A DNA stretch of 64,000 nt from Allobosea sp. TND4EK4 (GTDB taxonomy: Bacteria; Pseudomonadota; Alphaproteobacteria; Rhizobiales; Beijerinckiaceae). Numbering within the stretch: the stretch's first letter is position 1; every line of letters begins with the position of its first letter. Under the pieces are notes generated by a model. That model saw nothing but the letters and a program-made list of their open reading frames with translations. It did not search any database and had not been told where the DNA came from. Shown here piece after piece: positions 1 through 9,234 of the stretch. The stretch spans positions 248,001 through 312,000 of the forward strand of contig NZ_FTMO01000003.1 in NCBI RefSeq assembly GCF_900156025.1, in the 5' to 3' direction. Made by a program: the position numbers and the translations under genes.

Positions 1-1
1 G

Positions 2-1450
2 ATCGATCCGCGGGCCCGTTTCTCGGACGGCAAGCCGGTGACGGCGCAGGACGTGCTGTTCACCTATGAAATGCTGAAGGCGAAGGGGAAGCCCTATCAC
101 CGCTCCAGCCTCGGCGGGGTGAGCCGCGCGGCAGCCCCCTCCCCATCCCGTGTCGAATTCGCGCTCGGCAACGGGGCCAACCGCGAATTGCCGCTGGTCA
201 TCGCGACAATGCCGATCTTCGCCGCGCATGCGACCGACGCCGAGCGTTTCGGCGAGACGAGCTTCAAGCCCGCGCTCGGCTCCGGCCCCTATGCTGTTGC
301 CGAGGTGCGGCCGGGCGAATCGCTGACGTTGCGCCGGCGCGCCGATTTCTGGGGTGCCGACCTGCCGGTGATGCGCGGGCTCTTCAACGCCGACGAGATC
401 CGCTACGATTTCTACCGCGACGCCAACGCGCTGTTCGAGGCCTTCAAGGCGGGGCTCTACGATGTCCGGCTCGAAGGGGAGCCGACGCGGTGGATGACGG
501 GCTATGACATCCCGGCGGTGCGCGAGGGGCGCATCAAGCGGCAGACCCTGCATTTCGACACGCCCAAGGGCATGACCGGCCTCGTCTACAACACGCGCCG
601 GCCGCTCTTCTCGGACATTCGGGTCCGCGAGGCGCTGGGCCTGCTGTTCGATTTCGAATGGGTCAACCGCAACCTGTTCTACGGGGTCTATCGCCGCGCC
701 GGCAGCTTCTTCTCCGATTCGGACCTCTCCGCGCTCGGTGTCGCGGCCGACGAGCGCGAGACCGCGCTGCTGGCGCCCTTCCCCGGCGCGGTGCGGGAGG
801 ATGTCCTGACCGGCCGCTGGCGGCCCACCGAGACCGACGGCTCGGGGCGCGACCGCGAGCAGGCGCGCAAGGCGCTGGCCCTGCTGGAAGAGGCGGGCTT
901 CACGCTGCGGGACGGAGCCCTGCGCAACCGCCGCGACGAGCCCTTCGCCTTCGAGATCATGGTGACGAGCCGGCCGCAGGAGCGGCTGGCGCTGAATTTC
1001 GCGCAGTCGCTGGCGCGGCTCGGCGTCACCGCCAATGTCCGGCTGATCGACGACGTCCAGTACTGGCGACGCCTCTCGGCCTTCGATTTCGACATGATCC
1101 AGTGGACCTGGCCCGCCCCGGCCTCGCCCGGGAACGAGCAGATCGGCCGCTGGGGCTCGGCCAATGCCGAGCGCAAGGGCTCGCTGAACTATGCCGGCGT
1201 GAAATCGCCGGCGATCGACGCCGTGCTCAAGGCGATGCTGGGTGCGCGCCAGAAGGAGGATTTCGTCGCCACCGTCCGCGCGCTCGACCGGCTGCTCGTC
1301 TCCGGCTTCTATGTGGTGCCGCTCTACTATCTGCCCGATACCTGGCTCGCCCATTCGCGCGATGTCGTGATGACCGGCCGCCAGCCCGCCTATTTCCTGT
1401 CCAACGAAACGCTCGCGCGGCTTCCCCAGCCGCCGGCTCCGGCGAACTGA
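2..1450 (+). CDS. Oligopeptide/microcin C-type ABC transporter substrate-binding protein (YejA-like), 5'-truncated
   Basis: This is the periplasmic binding subunit of a peptide-type ABC importer (SBP_bac_5 family). The frame is open from the first bases of the window, and its first residues read FSDGKPVTAQDV, a conserved motif that lies well inside family members. The signal peptide and first lobe are therefore upstream of the window. The segments DEIRYDFYRDANALFEAFKAG, GLVYNTRRPLFSD and VREALGLLFDFEWVNRNLFYG are characteristic of the YejA branch, which binds peptides such as microcin C-like compounds. The next gene starts 8 bp after the stop, so the two are probably co-transcribed. No permease or ATPase gene follows; they may lie upstream. 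The family is certain, the ligand is not. Confidence 0.85.
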   Translation: MDPRARFSDGKPVTAQDVLFTYEMLKAKGKPYHRSSLGGVSRAAAPSPSRVEFALGNGANRELPLVIATMPIFAAHATDAERFGETSFKPALGSGPYAVAEVRPGESLTLRRRADFWGADLPVMRGLFNADEIRYDFYRDANALFEAFKAGLYDVRLEGEPTRWMTGYDIPAVREGRIKRQTLHFDTPKGMTGLVYNTRRPLFSDIRVREALGLLFDFEWVNRNLFYGVYRRAGSFFSDSDLSALGVAADERETALLAPFPGAVREDVLTGRWRPTETDGSGRDREQARKALALLEEAGFTLRDGALRNRRDEPFAFEIMVTSRPQERLALNFAQSLARLGVTANVRLIDDVQYWRRLSAFDFDMIQWTWPAPASPGNEQIGRWGSANAERKGSLNYAGVKSPAIDAVLKAMLGARQKEDFVATVRALDRLLVSGFYVVPLYYLPDTWLAHSRDVVMTGRQPAYFLSNETLARLPQPPAPAN

Positions 1451-1458
1451 AGGACGTC

Positions 1459-2475
1459 ATGCGGGCCGAACAGGACGAAGCTTCCGCCCTGCTCGACGGG
1501 CTCGACCTCGACCAGCTGCTCGGCGCCCTGACGAGGGGCCGCGGCTACGAGGCGGCGCTGCGCGACCCGCCGGGCCGGCGCGACTGGAGCGACGTCGGCG
1601 CGGCCTCGGTGAACTTCGTCCAGCTCGACCAGCGGATCGATCGGCTTGCCCGCCTGCTCGCGATCAACAAGGCGCGGCCGGGCGCGACCGTCGCGATCCT
1701 GGCGCCGCTGGGGCCGGAGGCGATCGTCTCGGTGATGGCCAGCCTGCGAGCCGGGCTCTCGCCCTTCATGCTGCCGCTGCACGGCAACGAACTCGAGCTG
1801 CTTAGGCTGATCGAAGCCTCGGAGGCGGTGATGGCGCTGGGCGTCAGCCGCGTCGGCACCCAGAGGCCGCTCCTCGTCCTGCGCAACCTGGCGATGCGCG
1901 CCTTCAGCACGCGCTTCGTCGGCGGTTTCGGACCCGATGTGCCGGACGGGGTGGCGCCTCTGGACACGCTGATGGCCAGCGCCGGCTCCCACCCGCTCCC
2001 GGATGGGGCCGGGCGCGCCGCGATACAGGTCGCGGACGCGGCGGCCATGACGGGACCTTTTCCGCTGTCCGAACGGGAGCTGCTCGGCAAGGCCCTGGAC
2101 TTGTCGCGGCTGCTCAAACCCGAGCCCTCGGCGCGCATCGTCACGACGCTGGTCGGGGGAGACCTTGCCGCTCTCGCCAGCGGGCCGGCCACGGCCCTGC
2201 TGACCGGCGTCGAGCTGCTGCCGCTCGGCCTGTTCAGCCTCGGCGATCTGCGGGCCTGCCTGGCCGGCGGCCGCGCCGTGCATCTCATCCTGCCAGGCGC
2301 GTTCGAGCCCGCGCTGGCACATTCGCGACTGGCCGCCCATGCCGGGCTGGCGAGCGTCGTCTTCGTGCAGCGGAGCGGCGACCAGCGGTCCTATCCGGCG
2401 CTCGACCGGCCGGACGTCACCATCGCCGATATCGTCGTGCATTCGGCCGCCCAGATCACGATCGCCCAGCGCTAG
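1459..2475 (+). CDS. Truncated adenylate-forming (ANL) enzyme-like protein without catalytic motifs
   Basis: This predicted protein has 338 aa; the start was chosen as the ATG 8 bp after the solute-binding protein stop, and the frame continues open further upstream only by overlap. Residues about 60-130 resemble the N-terminal subdomain of acyl-CoA synthetases (VAILAPLGPEAIVSVMASLRAG, followed by a predicted beta-alpha unit). The later part (about 195-300) has the spacing of the ANL core. The phosphate-binding loop (YTSGTTG type), the adenylate-binding motif and the whole C-terminal lid domain are absent; a full enzyme would be 500-600 aa. A pseudoenzyme or a degenerated synthetase are both possible. 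The neighbouring peptide-binding protein gives no clear functional hint. I cannot assign a substrate. Confidence 0.6.
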   Translation: MRAEQDEASALLDGLDLDQLLGALTRGRGYEAALRDPPGRRDWSDVGAASVNFVQLDQRIDRLARLLAINKARPGATVAILAPLGPEAIVSVMASLRAGLSPFMLPLHGNELELLRLIEASEAVMALGVSRVGTQRPLLVLRNLAMRAFSTRFVGGFGPDVPDGVAPLDTLMASAGSHPLPDGAGRAAIQVADAAAMTGPFPLSERELLGKALDLSRLLKPEPSARIVTTLVGGDLAALASGPATALLTGVELLPLGLFSLGDLRACLAGGRAVHLILPGAFEPALAHSRLAAHAGLASVVFVQRSGDQRSYPALDRPDVTIADIVVHSAAQITIAQR

Positions 2476-2601
2476 CCGCTGGGGAGCCGCCTGCCGATTG
2501 CCTGTGGAAGGCAGGGCTGCCTTGCGCCCGGCGCCGGGCGCGGCGTGCTAGAAGCGCCGGCCGCACTCCAGAAGCGGCCGGCAAGGCGATTCAAGACAAG
2601 C

Positions 2602-4113
2602 ATGAGCACGGCGATCGAGATGGGAACGACACGGACCGGCGAGCCCGGTCTGCTCGATCTCGCCGAATTGCTGGCAACGCGCCTGCTCGTGCAGGGCAAT
2701 TCGGGCTCGGGCAAGTCGCATCTGCTGCGCCGGCTGCTGGAGCAGAGCGCGCCGCTGGTGCAGCAGGCGGTGATCGATCCCGAGGGCGATTTCGTCTCGC
2801 TGGCCGACCAATTCGGCCATGTTGTCGTCGATGGCGAATGCGGCGAGGCGGAATTGCAGCGCGTGGCGCTGCGGGTGCGCCAGCACCGCGTCTCGGTGGT
2901 GCTGAATCTCGAAAACCTGGAAGCCGACGAGCAGTTGCGGGCGACGGCGGCGTTCCTCGGCGGGCTCTTCGACGTCGACCGCTCGCTCTGGTTCCCGATG
3001 CTCATCGTGGTCGACGAGGCGCAGCTCTTCGCGCCGGTGATGGCGGGCGAGGCGTCGGACGAGGCGCGGCGCCTCTCGCTCGGCGCGATGACCAACCTGA
3101 TGTGCCGCGGCCGCAAGCGCGGCCTTGCCGGCGTCATCGCGACGCAGCGCCTCGCCAAGCTCGCCAAGAACGTCGCGGCCGAGGCCTCCAACTTCCTGAT
3201 GGGCCGCACTTTCCTCGACATCGACATGGCGCGCGCGGCCGACCTGCTCGGCATGGACCGGCGCCAGGCGGAGATGTTCCGCGACCTGGAGCGCGGCCAG
3301 TTCGTGGCGCTCGGCCCGGCGCTCTCGAAGCGCCCGCTGCCGCTGCGGATCGGCACGGTCTCCTCGGTCGATCGCGGCGGCGCACCGGGGCTGATGCCCC
3401 TGCCCGAGCAGGCGCCCGAGGAGGCAGGCCGGCTGATCTTCACCCCCGGCGAGGACGAGCCCCCGCCGATGGAACGCCTCGCCCGCCCCGCGCCGCGCCC
3501 GCGCCCCGCCGCCGGCGAGGTGCTGCGCCAGATCGAGAACTATCGCCCGGCCCCGCAGGCGGAGCCGGAACCGGAGATCGAGCTGGAGCCGGCCGAGCGC
3601 GAGGCGATCATGACCGAGATCCTGCGCGAGCTGATGGGCGATCCGGAAGCCCGCTCGCGTCAGTCCGCGGTGCTCTACCAGGATTTCACCGTGCGCTGCC
3701 GGATGCGGCGCCTCGGCCGCACCCATCTCAGCCTCGAGGAATTCCGCCGCAAGCTGGTGGTGGCCCGCGCCGGGGTCAGCGACAGCATCGCGGAGAGCGA
3801 GGGCTGGCGCGCGGCGGTCGAGGCTTCGGCCTCCCTGCCCGAGGACCTCCAGGGCCTGTTCCTGTTCATCGCCCGCACCGCCATCGAAGGCGCCCCCTGC
3901 CCCGGCGACGCCGAGCTGGCGCGCGTCTATGGCAGCCACTCGCCCAGCCGGGCACGGCGGCTGCTCGGCTATATCGAGGAGCGCGGGCTGATCGTCTGCC
4001 ATGTCGATTTCCGCGGCCAGAGGACGCTGGCGCTGCCGACCCTCGGTGTCGAGACGGCGCCGGGGCTCGCGCAGCCGCGTGTCGCGGGGATGGCGCGCGG
4101 CGCACGGGGCTGA
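2602..4113 (+). CDS. HerA-like (DUF87) ATP-binding protein
   Basis: This 503-aa P-loop ATPase of the HerA/FtsK-related group has Walker A GNSGSGKS at residues 32-39, Walker B LIVVDEAQLF near residue 135, and an arginine-rich GRKRGLAGVIATQR segment typical of DUF87 proteins. After the ATPase core there is a proline-rich linker (about 285-325). An uncharacterised C-terminal region follows, ending in what looks like a winged-helix-type fold (ARVYGSHSPSRARRLLGYIEERGLI). The start at MSTAIEM is preferred; an upstream in-frame start would add 19 unlikely residues. HerA proteins usually pair with the nuclease NurA or with SIR2/effector genes, but here the gene stands alone beside trpG. Roles in DNA processing or defence are possible but unproven. 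Confidence 0.7.
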   Translation: MSTAIEMGTTRTGEPGLLDLAELLATRLLVQGNSGSGKSHLLRRLLEQSAPLVQQAVIDPEGDFVSLADQFGHVVVDGECGEAELQRVALRVRQHRVSVVLNLENLEADEQLRATAAFLGGLFDVDRSLWFPMLIVVDEAQLFAPVMAGEASDEARRLSLGAMTNLMCRGRKRGLAGVIATQRLAKLAKNVAAEASNFLMGRTFLDIDMARAADLLGMDRRQAEMFRDLERGQFVALGPALSKRPLPLRIGTVSSVDRGGAPGLMPLPEQAPEEAGRLIFTPGEDEPPPMERLARPAPRPRPAAGEVLRQIENYRPAPQAEPEPEIELEPAEREAIMTEILRELMGDPEARSRQSAVLYQDFTVRCRMRRLGRTHLSLEEFRRKLVVARAGVSDSIAESEGWRAAVEASASLPEDLQGLFLFIARTAIEGAPCPGDAELARVYGSHSPSRARRLLGYIEERGLIVCHVDFRGQRTLALPTLGVETAPGLAQPRVAGMARGARG

Positions 4114-4169
4114 TGCGGCGAGGCCTTCCCGGACGGCGCCAAAACTTGACCGCCCCGCCCCGGACCGTG

Positions 4170-4204
4170 CATGACCTCAACCCTCATTCACGGGTCAGGT
4201 CATG
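4170..4204 (+). promoter_or_regulatory. Hairpin enclosing the trpG ribosome-binding site and start codon
   Basis: An 8-bp perfect inverted repeat (CATGACCT at 4170-4177, AGGTCATG at 4197-4204) surrounds an inner ACCC/GGGT pairing and an 8-nt loop. The right arm contains both the purine-rich AGGT and the ATG of trpG, so a folded leader would hide the start site. It could tune translation of the trp genes. No Trp-rich leader peptide or T-tract is visible, so classical attenuation is not supported. Confidence 0.4.
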
Positions 4205-4819
4205 CGCGTCCTGCTGATCGACAATTACGATAGCTTCACCTGGAACCTCGTCCACCTGATCGGCGGGCTGGGCGCGCAGGTCGATGTCCGCCGCAACGAC
4301 GCGCTGTCGGTGGACGACGCGCTCGAAGGCGGGCATGACGCGATCGTGCTGTCCCCGGGCCCCTGCACCCCGAACGAGGCCGGCATCTGCCTCGATCTGG
4401 TGAAGCAGGGCGCGCCCGTGAAGCCGATCTTCGGCGTCTGCCTCGGCCTCCAGACCATGGGGCAGGCCTTCGGCGGCGACGTGGTGCGGGCGCCTTCGCC
4501 GATGCATGGCAAGGTCTCGCCGATCCGCCACAAGGCGCGGGGTCTCTTCCGCGGCATCAACGGCCCGCTGCAGGCGACGCGCTATCATTCGCTGGTCGTC
4601 GCGCGCGAGACCTGCCCGGATGTCTTCGACATCGAGGCTGAGACCGATGACGGATTGATCATGGCGCTGTCGCATCGCGAGCTGCCGGTCTGCGGCGTCC
4701 AGTTCCATCCCGAGAGCATCGCCTCGGAGCATGGCGGGACGATCCTGCGGAATTTCCTCGACCTGGCCCAGCGATGGCGCAGCGAGCATGACGCGCCCGC
4801 GCTGAGCCCATCCGCCTGA
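4202..4819 (+). CDS. trpG: Anthranilate synthase glutamine amidotransferase component
   Basis: TrpG (205 aa) supplies ammonia from glutamine to the TrpE subunit to make anthranilate, and the same subunit may also serve aminodeoxychorismate synthase (PabA role). The class I glutamine amidotransferase triad is visible: Cys80 in FGVCLGLQ, then His169 and Glu171 in VQFHPES. The N-terminus DNYDSFTWNLV and SPGPCTPNEAG are typical. It heads the trpGDC-moaCA cluster, with trpD 30 bp downstream. No trpE lies upstream, where a HerA-like gene sits instead, so the synthase partner must be encoded elsewhere. The start codon lies in a predicted hairpin. Confidence 0.95.
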   Translation: MRVLLIDNYDSFTWNLVHLIGGLGAQVDVRRNDALSVDDALEGGHDAIVLSPGPCTPNEAGICLDLVKQGAPVKPIFGVCLGLQTMGQAFGGDVVRAPSPMHGKVSPIRHKARGLFRGINGPLQATRYHSLVVARETCPDVFDIEAETDDGLIMALSHRELPVCGVQFHPESIASEHGGTILRNFLDLAQRWRSEHDAPALSPSA

Positions 4820-4849
4820 TTTCCCAGACTTCGCATTCTCAGAGTTCCC

Positions 4850-5863
<1,014 letters not shown>

Positions 5864-5873
5864 GGAGACGGCC

Positions 5874-6682
5874 GTGACCGACATCCTCGCCCGGATCGAA
5901 GCCTATAAGAGGCAGGAGATCGCCGCCGCCAAGGCGGCGGTGCCGCCCGCCGAGATGGAGAGACGCGCCCGCGCGGCCGGGCCGGTGCGTGGCTTCGCCG
6001 ATGCGCTCGACGCCAGGATCGCCGCCGGCAATCCGGCGCTCATCGCCGAGATCAAGAAGGCGAGCCCGTCCAAGGGGCTGATCCGGCCCGATTTCGACCC
6101 GCCCGCCCTGGCCCGTGCCTATGCGGAGGGGGGTGCGGCTTGCCTCTCGGTGCTGACCGACGCGCCCTCCTTCCAGGGCCGGCCGGAATTCCTGAGCCAG
6201 GCGCGCGAGGCCTCAGGCCTGCCGGTGCTGCGCAAGGATTTCCTCTACGATCCCTATCAGGTGTTCGAGGCACGGGCCTGGGGCGCCGATTGCATCCTGA
6301 TCATCATGGCCGGTGTCGACGACGCCACCGCGAAGGCGCTGAACGAAACCGCGCGCGCGCTTTCCATGGATGTGCTCGTCGAGGTGCATGACGAGGCCGA
6401 GCTCGACCGGGCGCTCGCCATCGAGAGCCGCCTGCTCGGCATCAACAACCGCGACCTGCGCAGCTTCCATGTCGATCTGGCCGTGACCGAGCGGCTGGCG
6501 CCACGCGTGCCGGCAGACCGTATCGTGATCGGCGAAAGCGGCATCTTCACCCATGCCGACGTGCAGCGGCTGAATGCCGTCGGCGTCAACGCCTTCCTCG
6601 TCGGCGAGAGCCTGATGCGTCAGGACGACGTCGCCGCGGCGACGTCCGCCTTGCTGACCGGCCGCTCCGGCGAGAGCACGGC

Positions 6683-6686
<4 letters not shown>
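5874..6686 (+). CDS. trpC: Indole-3-glycerol phosphate synthase
   Basis: TrpC (270 aa) closes the indole ring, converting CdRP to indole-3-glycerol phosphate. It is a TIM barrel with [14 protein letters not shown] near residue 50, the LRKDF motif (catalytic lysine) near residue 120, GINNRDL near residue 190 and the phosphate-binding GESGI near residue 222. The start is a GTG with a GAGGAG Shine-Dalgarno just after the trpD stop. It is monofunctional: no TrpF domain is fused. The stop overlaps the moaC start by four bases (GTGA), suggesting translational coupling. Confidence 0.97.
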
Positions 6687-7165
<479 letters not shown>

Positions 7166-7166
7166 G

Positions 7167-8378
7167 ATGGCGCTGACCCCGGTCCACGTCGCGCTCAAGG
7201 CCCTGCTCGGCAGTGTTCCGGCCGCCACGGAAGCCGAGCGCCTGCCCCTGGCGCGCTGCGCCTGGCGGGTGCTGGCCGAAGACGTCGCGGCGCTGCGGAC
7301 GCAACCGCCCTTCGCCAATTCGGCAATGGACGGCTACGCCGTGCTCGCGGCCGATATGGAAGCCGGCAAAGTTCTTCGTGTCATCGGCGAATCGGCGGCC
7401 GGGCGGGGCTTCGTCGGAACGGTCGGCGCCGGCGAGGCCGTCCGCATCTTCACCGGCGCCCCGATGCCGCAGGGGGCCGACACCATCCTGATGCAGGAAG
7501 ATGCAGACGGCGTCGGCTCGGCCGCTGTCACGGTGCGTGTGCCGGCTGCAAAGGGCAAGTTCCTGCGGCCGGCCGGGCTCGATTTTCGGGAGGGCGATGC
7601 GCTGCTCAAGGCCGGACGTGTCCTCGACAGCGCCGCGCTCGGGCTCGCCGCCGCGATGGGCCATCCGAGCTTGCCTGTGCGGCGCAGGCCGCGTGTCGCG
7701 ATCCTCGCCACGGGCGACGAGCTGGTCACTCCCGGGGCCCCGGCCGGGCCGGACCAGATCGTCGCATCCAACTCCTTCGCGCTCATGGCGCTCGTCGAGA
7801 AGGCCGGCGGCGAAGCGCTCGATCTCGGCATTGCGCGCGACGACCATGACGATCTTAGGGCGAAGATCGCGGCCGCTCGCGAAGCCGATGCGGATGTGCT
7901 GATCACGCTCGGCGGTGCCTCGGTGGGCGAGCACGACCTCGTGCAGGAGGCGCTGACCCGCGCCGGGATGACGCTCGGCTTCTGGAAGATCGCGATGCGG
8001 CCGGGCAAGCCGATGATGACGGGCCGGCTCGGCCGCATGGTGGTGGTCGGCCTGCCCGGCAATCCGGTCTCCTCCATCGTCTGCGGCCATCTCTTCGTGC
8101 TGCCGCTGATCGAGGCGATGCTGGGCATGGAGGATTGCGCGCGGGACCGGAGTATTCCTGCCATCCTCGGCAGAGATATGCCGGCTAATGATGAGCGCGA
8201 GGACTATGTCCGGTCCGATCTTGAGATGACGGCCGCCGGCTGGCGGTCCACCCCGTTCGACCGGCAGGATTCCTCGATGCTCGGCACTTTGGCACGCGCC
8301 CGCTGCCTGACGATCCGCCCGGCTTTCGCGAAGCCGGCGAAGGAAGGCGATGCCTGCCGGGTCCTCGTGCTGAGATAG
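7167..8378 (+). CDS. moeA: Molybdopterin molybdenumtransferase
   Basis: MoeA (403 aa) inserts molybdate into adenylylated molybdopterin to give active Mo cofactor. The N-terminal NSAMDGYAV motif, the MoCF-binding fold with ILATGDELV near residue 185 and GGASVGEHD near residue 250, and the C-terminal beta-barrel domain are all present. It directly follows moaC and belongs to the same transcription unit. A 142-bp gap then leads to lexA, which has its own promoter. Confidence 0.96.
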   Translation: MALTPVHVALKALLGSVPAATEAERLPLARCAWRVLAEDVAALRTQPPFANSAMDGYAVLAADMEAGKVLRVIGESAAGRGFVGTVGAGEAVRIFTGAPMPQGADTILMQEDADGVGSAAVTVRVPAAKGKFLRPAGLDFREGDALLKAGRVLDSAALGLAAAMGHPSLPVRRRPRVAILATGDELVTPGAPAGPDQIVASNSFALMALVEKAGGEALDLGIARDDHDDLRAKIAAAREADADVLITLGGASVGEHDLVQEALTRAGMTLGFWKIAMRPGKPMMTGRLGRMVVVGLPGNPVSSIVCGHLFVLPLIEAMLGMEDCARDRSIPAILGRDMPANDEREDYVRSDLEMTAAGWRSTPFDRQDSSMLGTLARARCLTIRPAFAKPAKEGDACRVLVLR

Positions 8379-8447
8379 CGCTGCCGGACGGCACGGCTCG
8401 ACGCTGCCGATCAGGCGGGCGTTCCTCTTGAGACGCGGGCGCGCCGC

Positions 8448-8476
8448 TTGCGGAACACAAGGCGAACGGCTATGGT
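8448..8476 (+). promoter_or_regulatory. lexA promoter with LexA (SOS) box
   Basis: A sigma70-like promoter is visible: -35 TTGCGG at 8448-8453, a 17-nt spacer, and -10 TATGGT at 8471-8476. Within the spacer, 8453-8467 reads GAACACAAGGCGAAC, which on the other strand is GTTC-N7-GTTC, the established alphaproteobacterial LexA box. LexA bound here would block RNA polymerase, giving the usual autoregulation of lexA, whose ATG lies 44 bases downstream of the -10. Confidence 0.85.
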
Positions 8477-8520
8477 GTTCGTGCTTTGTTTCGAATCTGC
8501 GACTTCGTCTGGCGGGGACC

Positions 8521-9234
8521 ATGCTGACACGCAAGCAACACGAACTCCTGCGCTTCATCCAGGAACGCTTGCGCGAGAGCGGCGTGCCGCCCTCCTTCGA
8601 CGAGATGAAGGATGCCCTCGATCTGAAGTCGAAATCCGGCATCCATCGGCTGATCATGGCCCTGGAGGAGCGCGGTTTCATCCGCCGCCTGCCGAACCGG
8701 GCGCGGGCGCTCGAGGTCATCAAGATGCCGGACGGGGCTGCGGGGCCCCAGCCCCGGCGCTTCAACCCGGCCGTGGTGCAGGGCGGCCTGGCGAACCAGC
8801 CGAACGTCGCCAAGACGCGCCCGCCGGCCGCGCCGGATGAGGATGCGCGCGGGACCATCGCGATCCCGGTGATGGGCCGCATTGCGGCCGGCACGCCGAT
8901 CTCGGCGATCCAGAGTCGCAGCCATACCGTCTCGCTGCCGCCGGACATGCTCGGCTCCGGCGAGCATTACGCGCTCGAGGTCCGCGGCGATTCGATGGTC
9001 GAGGCCGGCATTCTCGACGGCGACACCGTCGTCATCCGCCGCCAGGACACCGCCAATACCGGCGACATCATCGTGGCGCTGATCGACGACGAGGAGGCGA
9101 CGCTGAAGCGTCTGCGCCGCCGCGGCTCCTCGATCGCGCTGGAGGCCGCCAACCCGGCCTATGAGACGCGGGTTCTCGGTCCGGACCGGGTCAAGATCCA
9201 GGGCCGTCTGGTCAATCTTCTGCGGCGCTACTGA
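8521..9234 (+). CDS. lexA: SOS response transcriptional repressor LexA
   Basis: LexA (237 aa) represses DNA-damage genes and self-cleaves when RecA filaments form. The N-terminal winged helix ([14 protein letters not shown] onward) recognises DNA. The C-terminal S24 peptidase domain shows the cleavage bond Ala123-Gly124 (GRIAAGTPI), the catalytic Ser158 (RGDSMVEAG) and Lys196 (EEATLKRL). The start MLTRKQ matches the family; upstream in-frame starts would extend into the promoter. The linker is long (about 70-110), as usual in alphaproteobacteria. A LexA box sits in its own promoter. Its last seven bases overlap the end of comEC on the other strand. Confidence 0.98.
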   Translation: MLTRKQHELLRFIQERLRESGVPPSFDEMKDALDLKSKSGIHRLIMALEERGFIRRLPNRARALEVIKMPDGAAGPQPRRFNPAVVQGGLANQPNVAKTRPPAAPDEDARGTIAIPVMGRIAAGTPISAIQSRSHTVSLPPDMLGSGEHYALEVRGDSMVEAGILDGDTVVIRRQDTANTGDIIVALIDDEEATLKRLRRRGSSIALEAANPAYETRVLGPDRVKIQGRLVNLLRRY

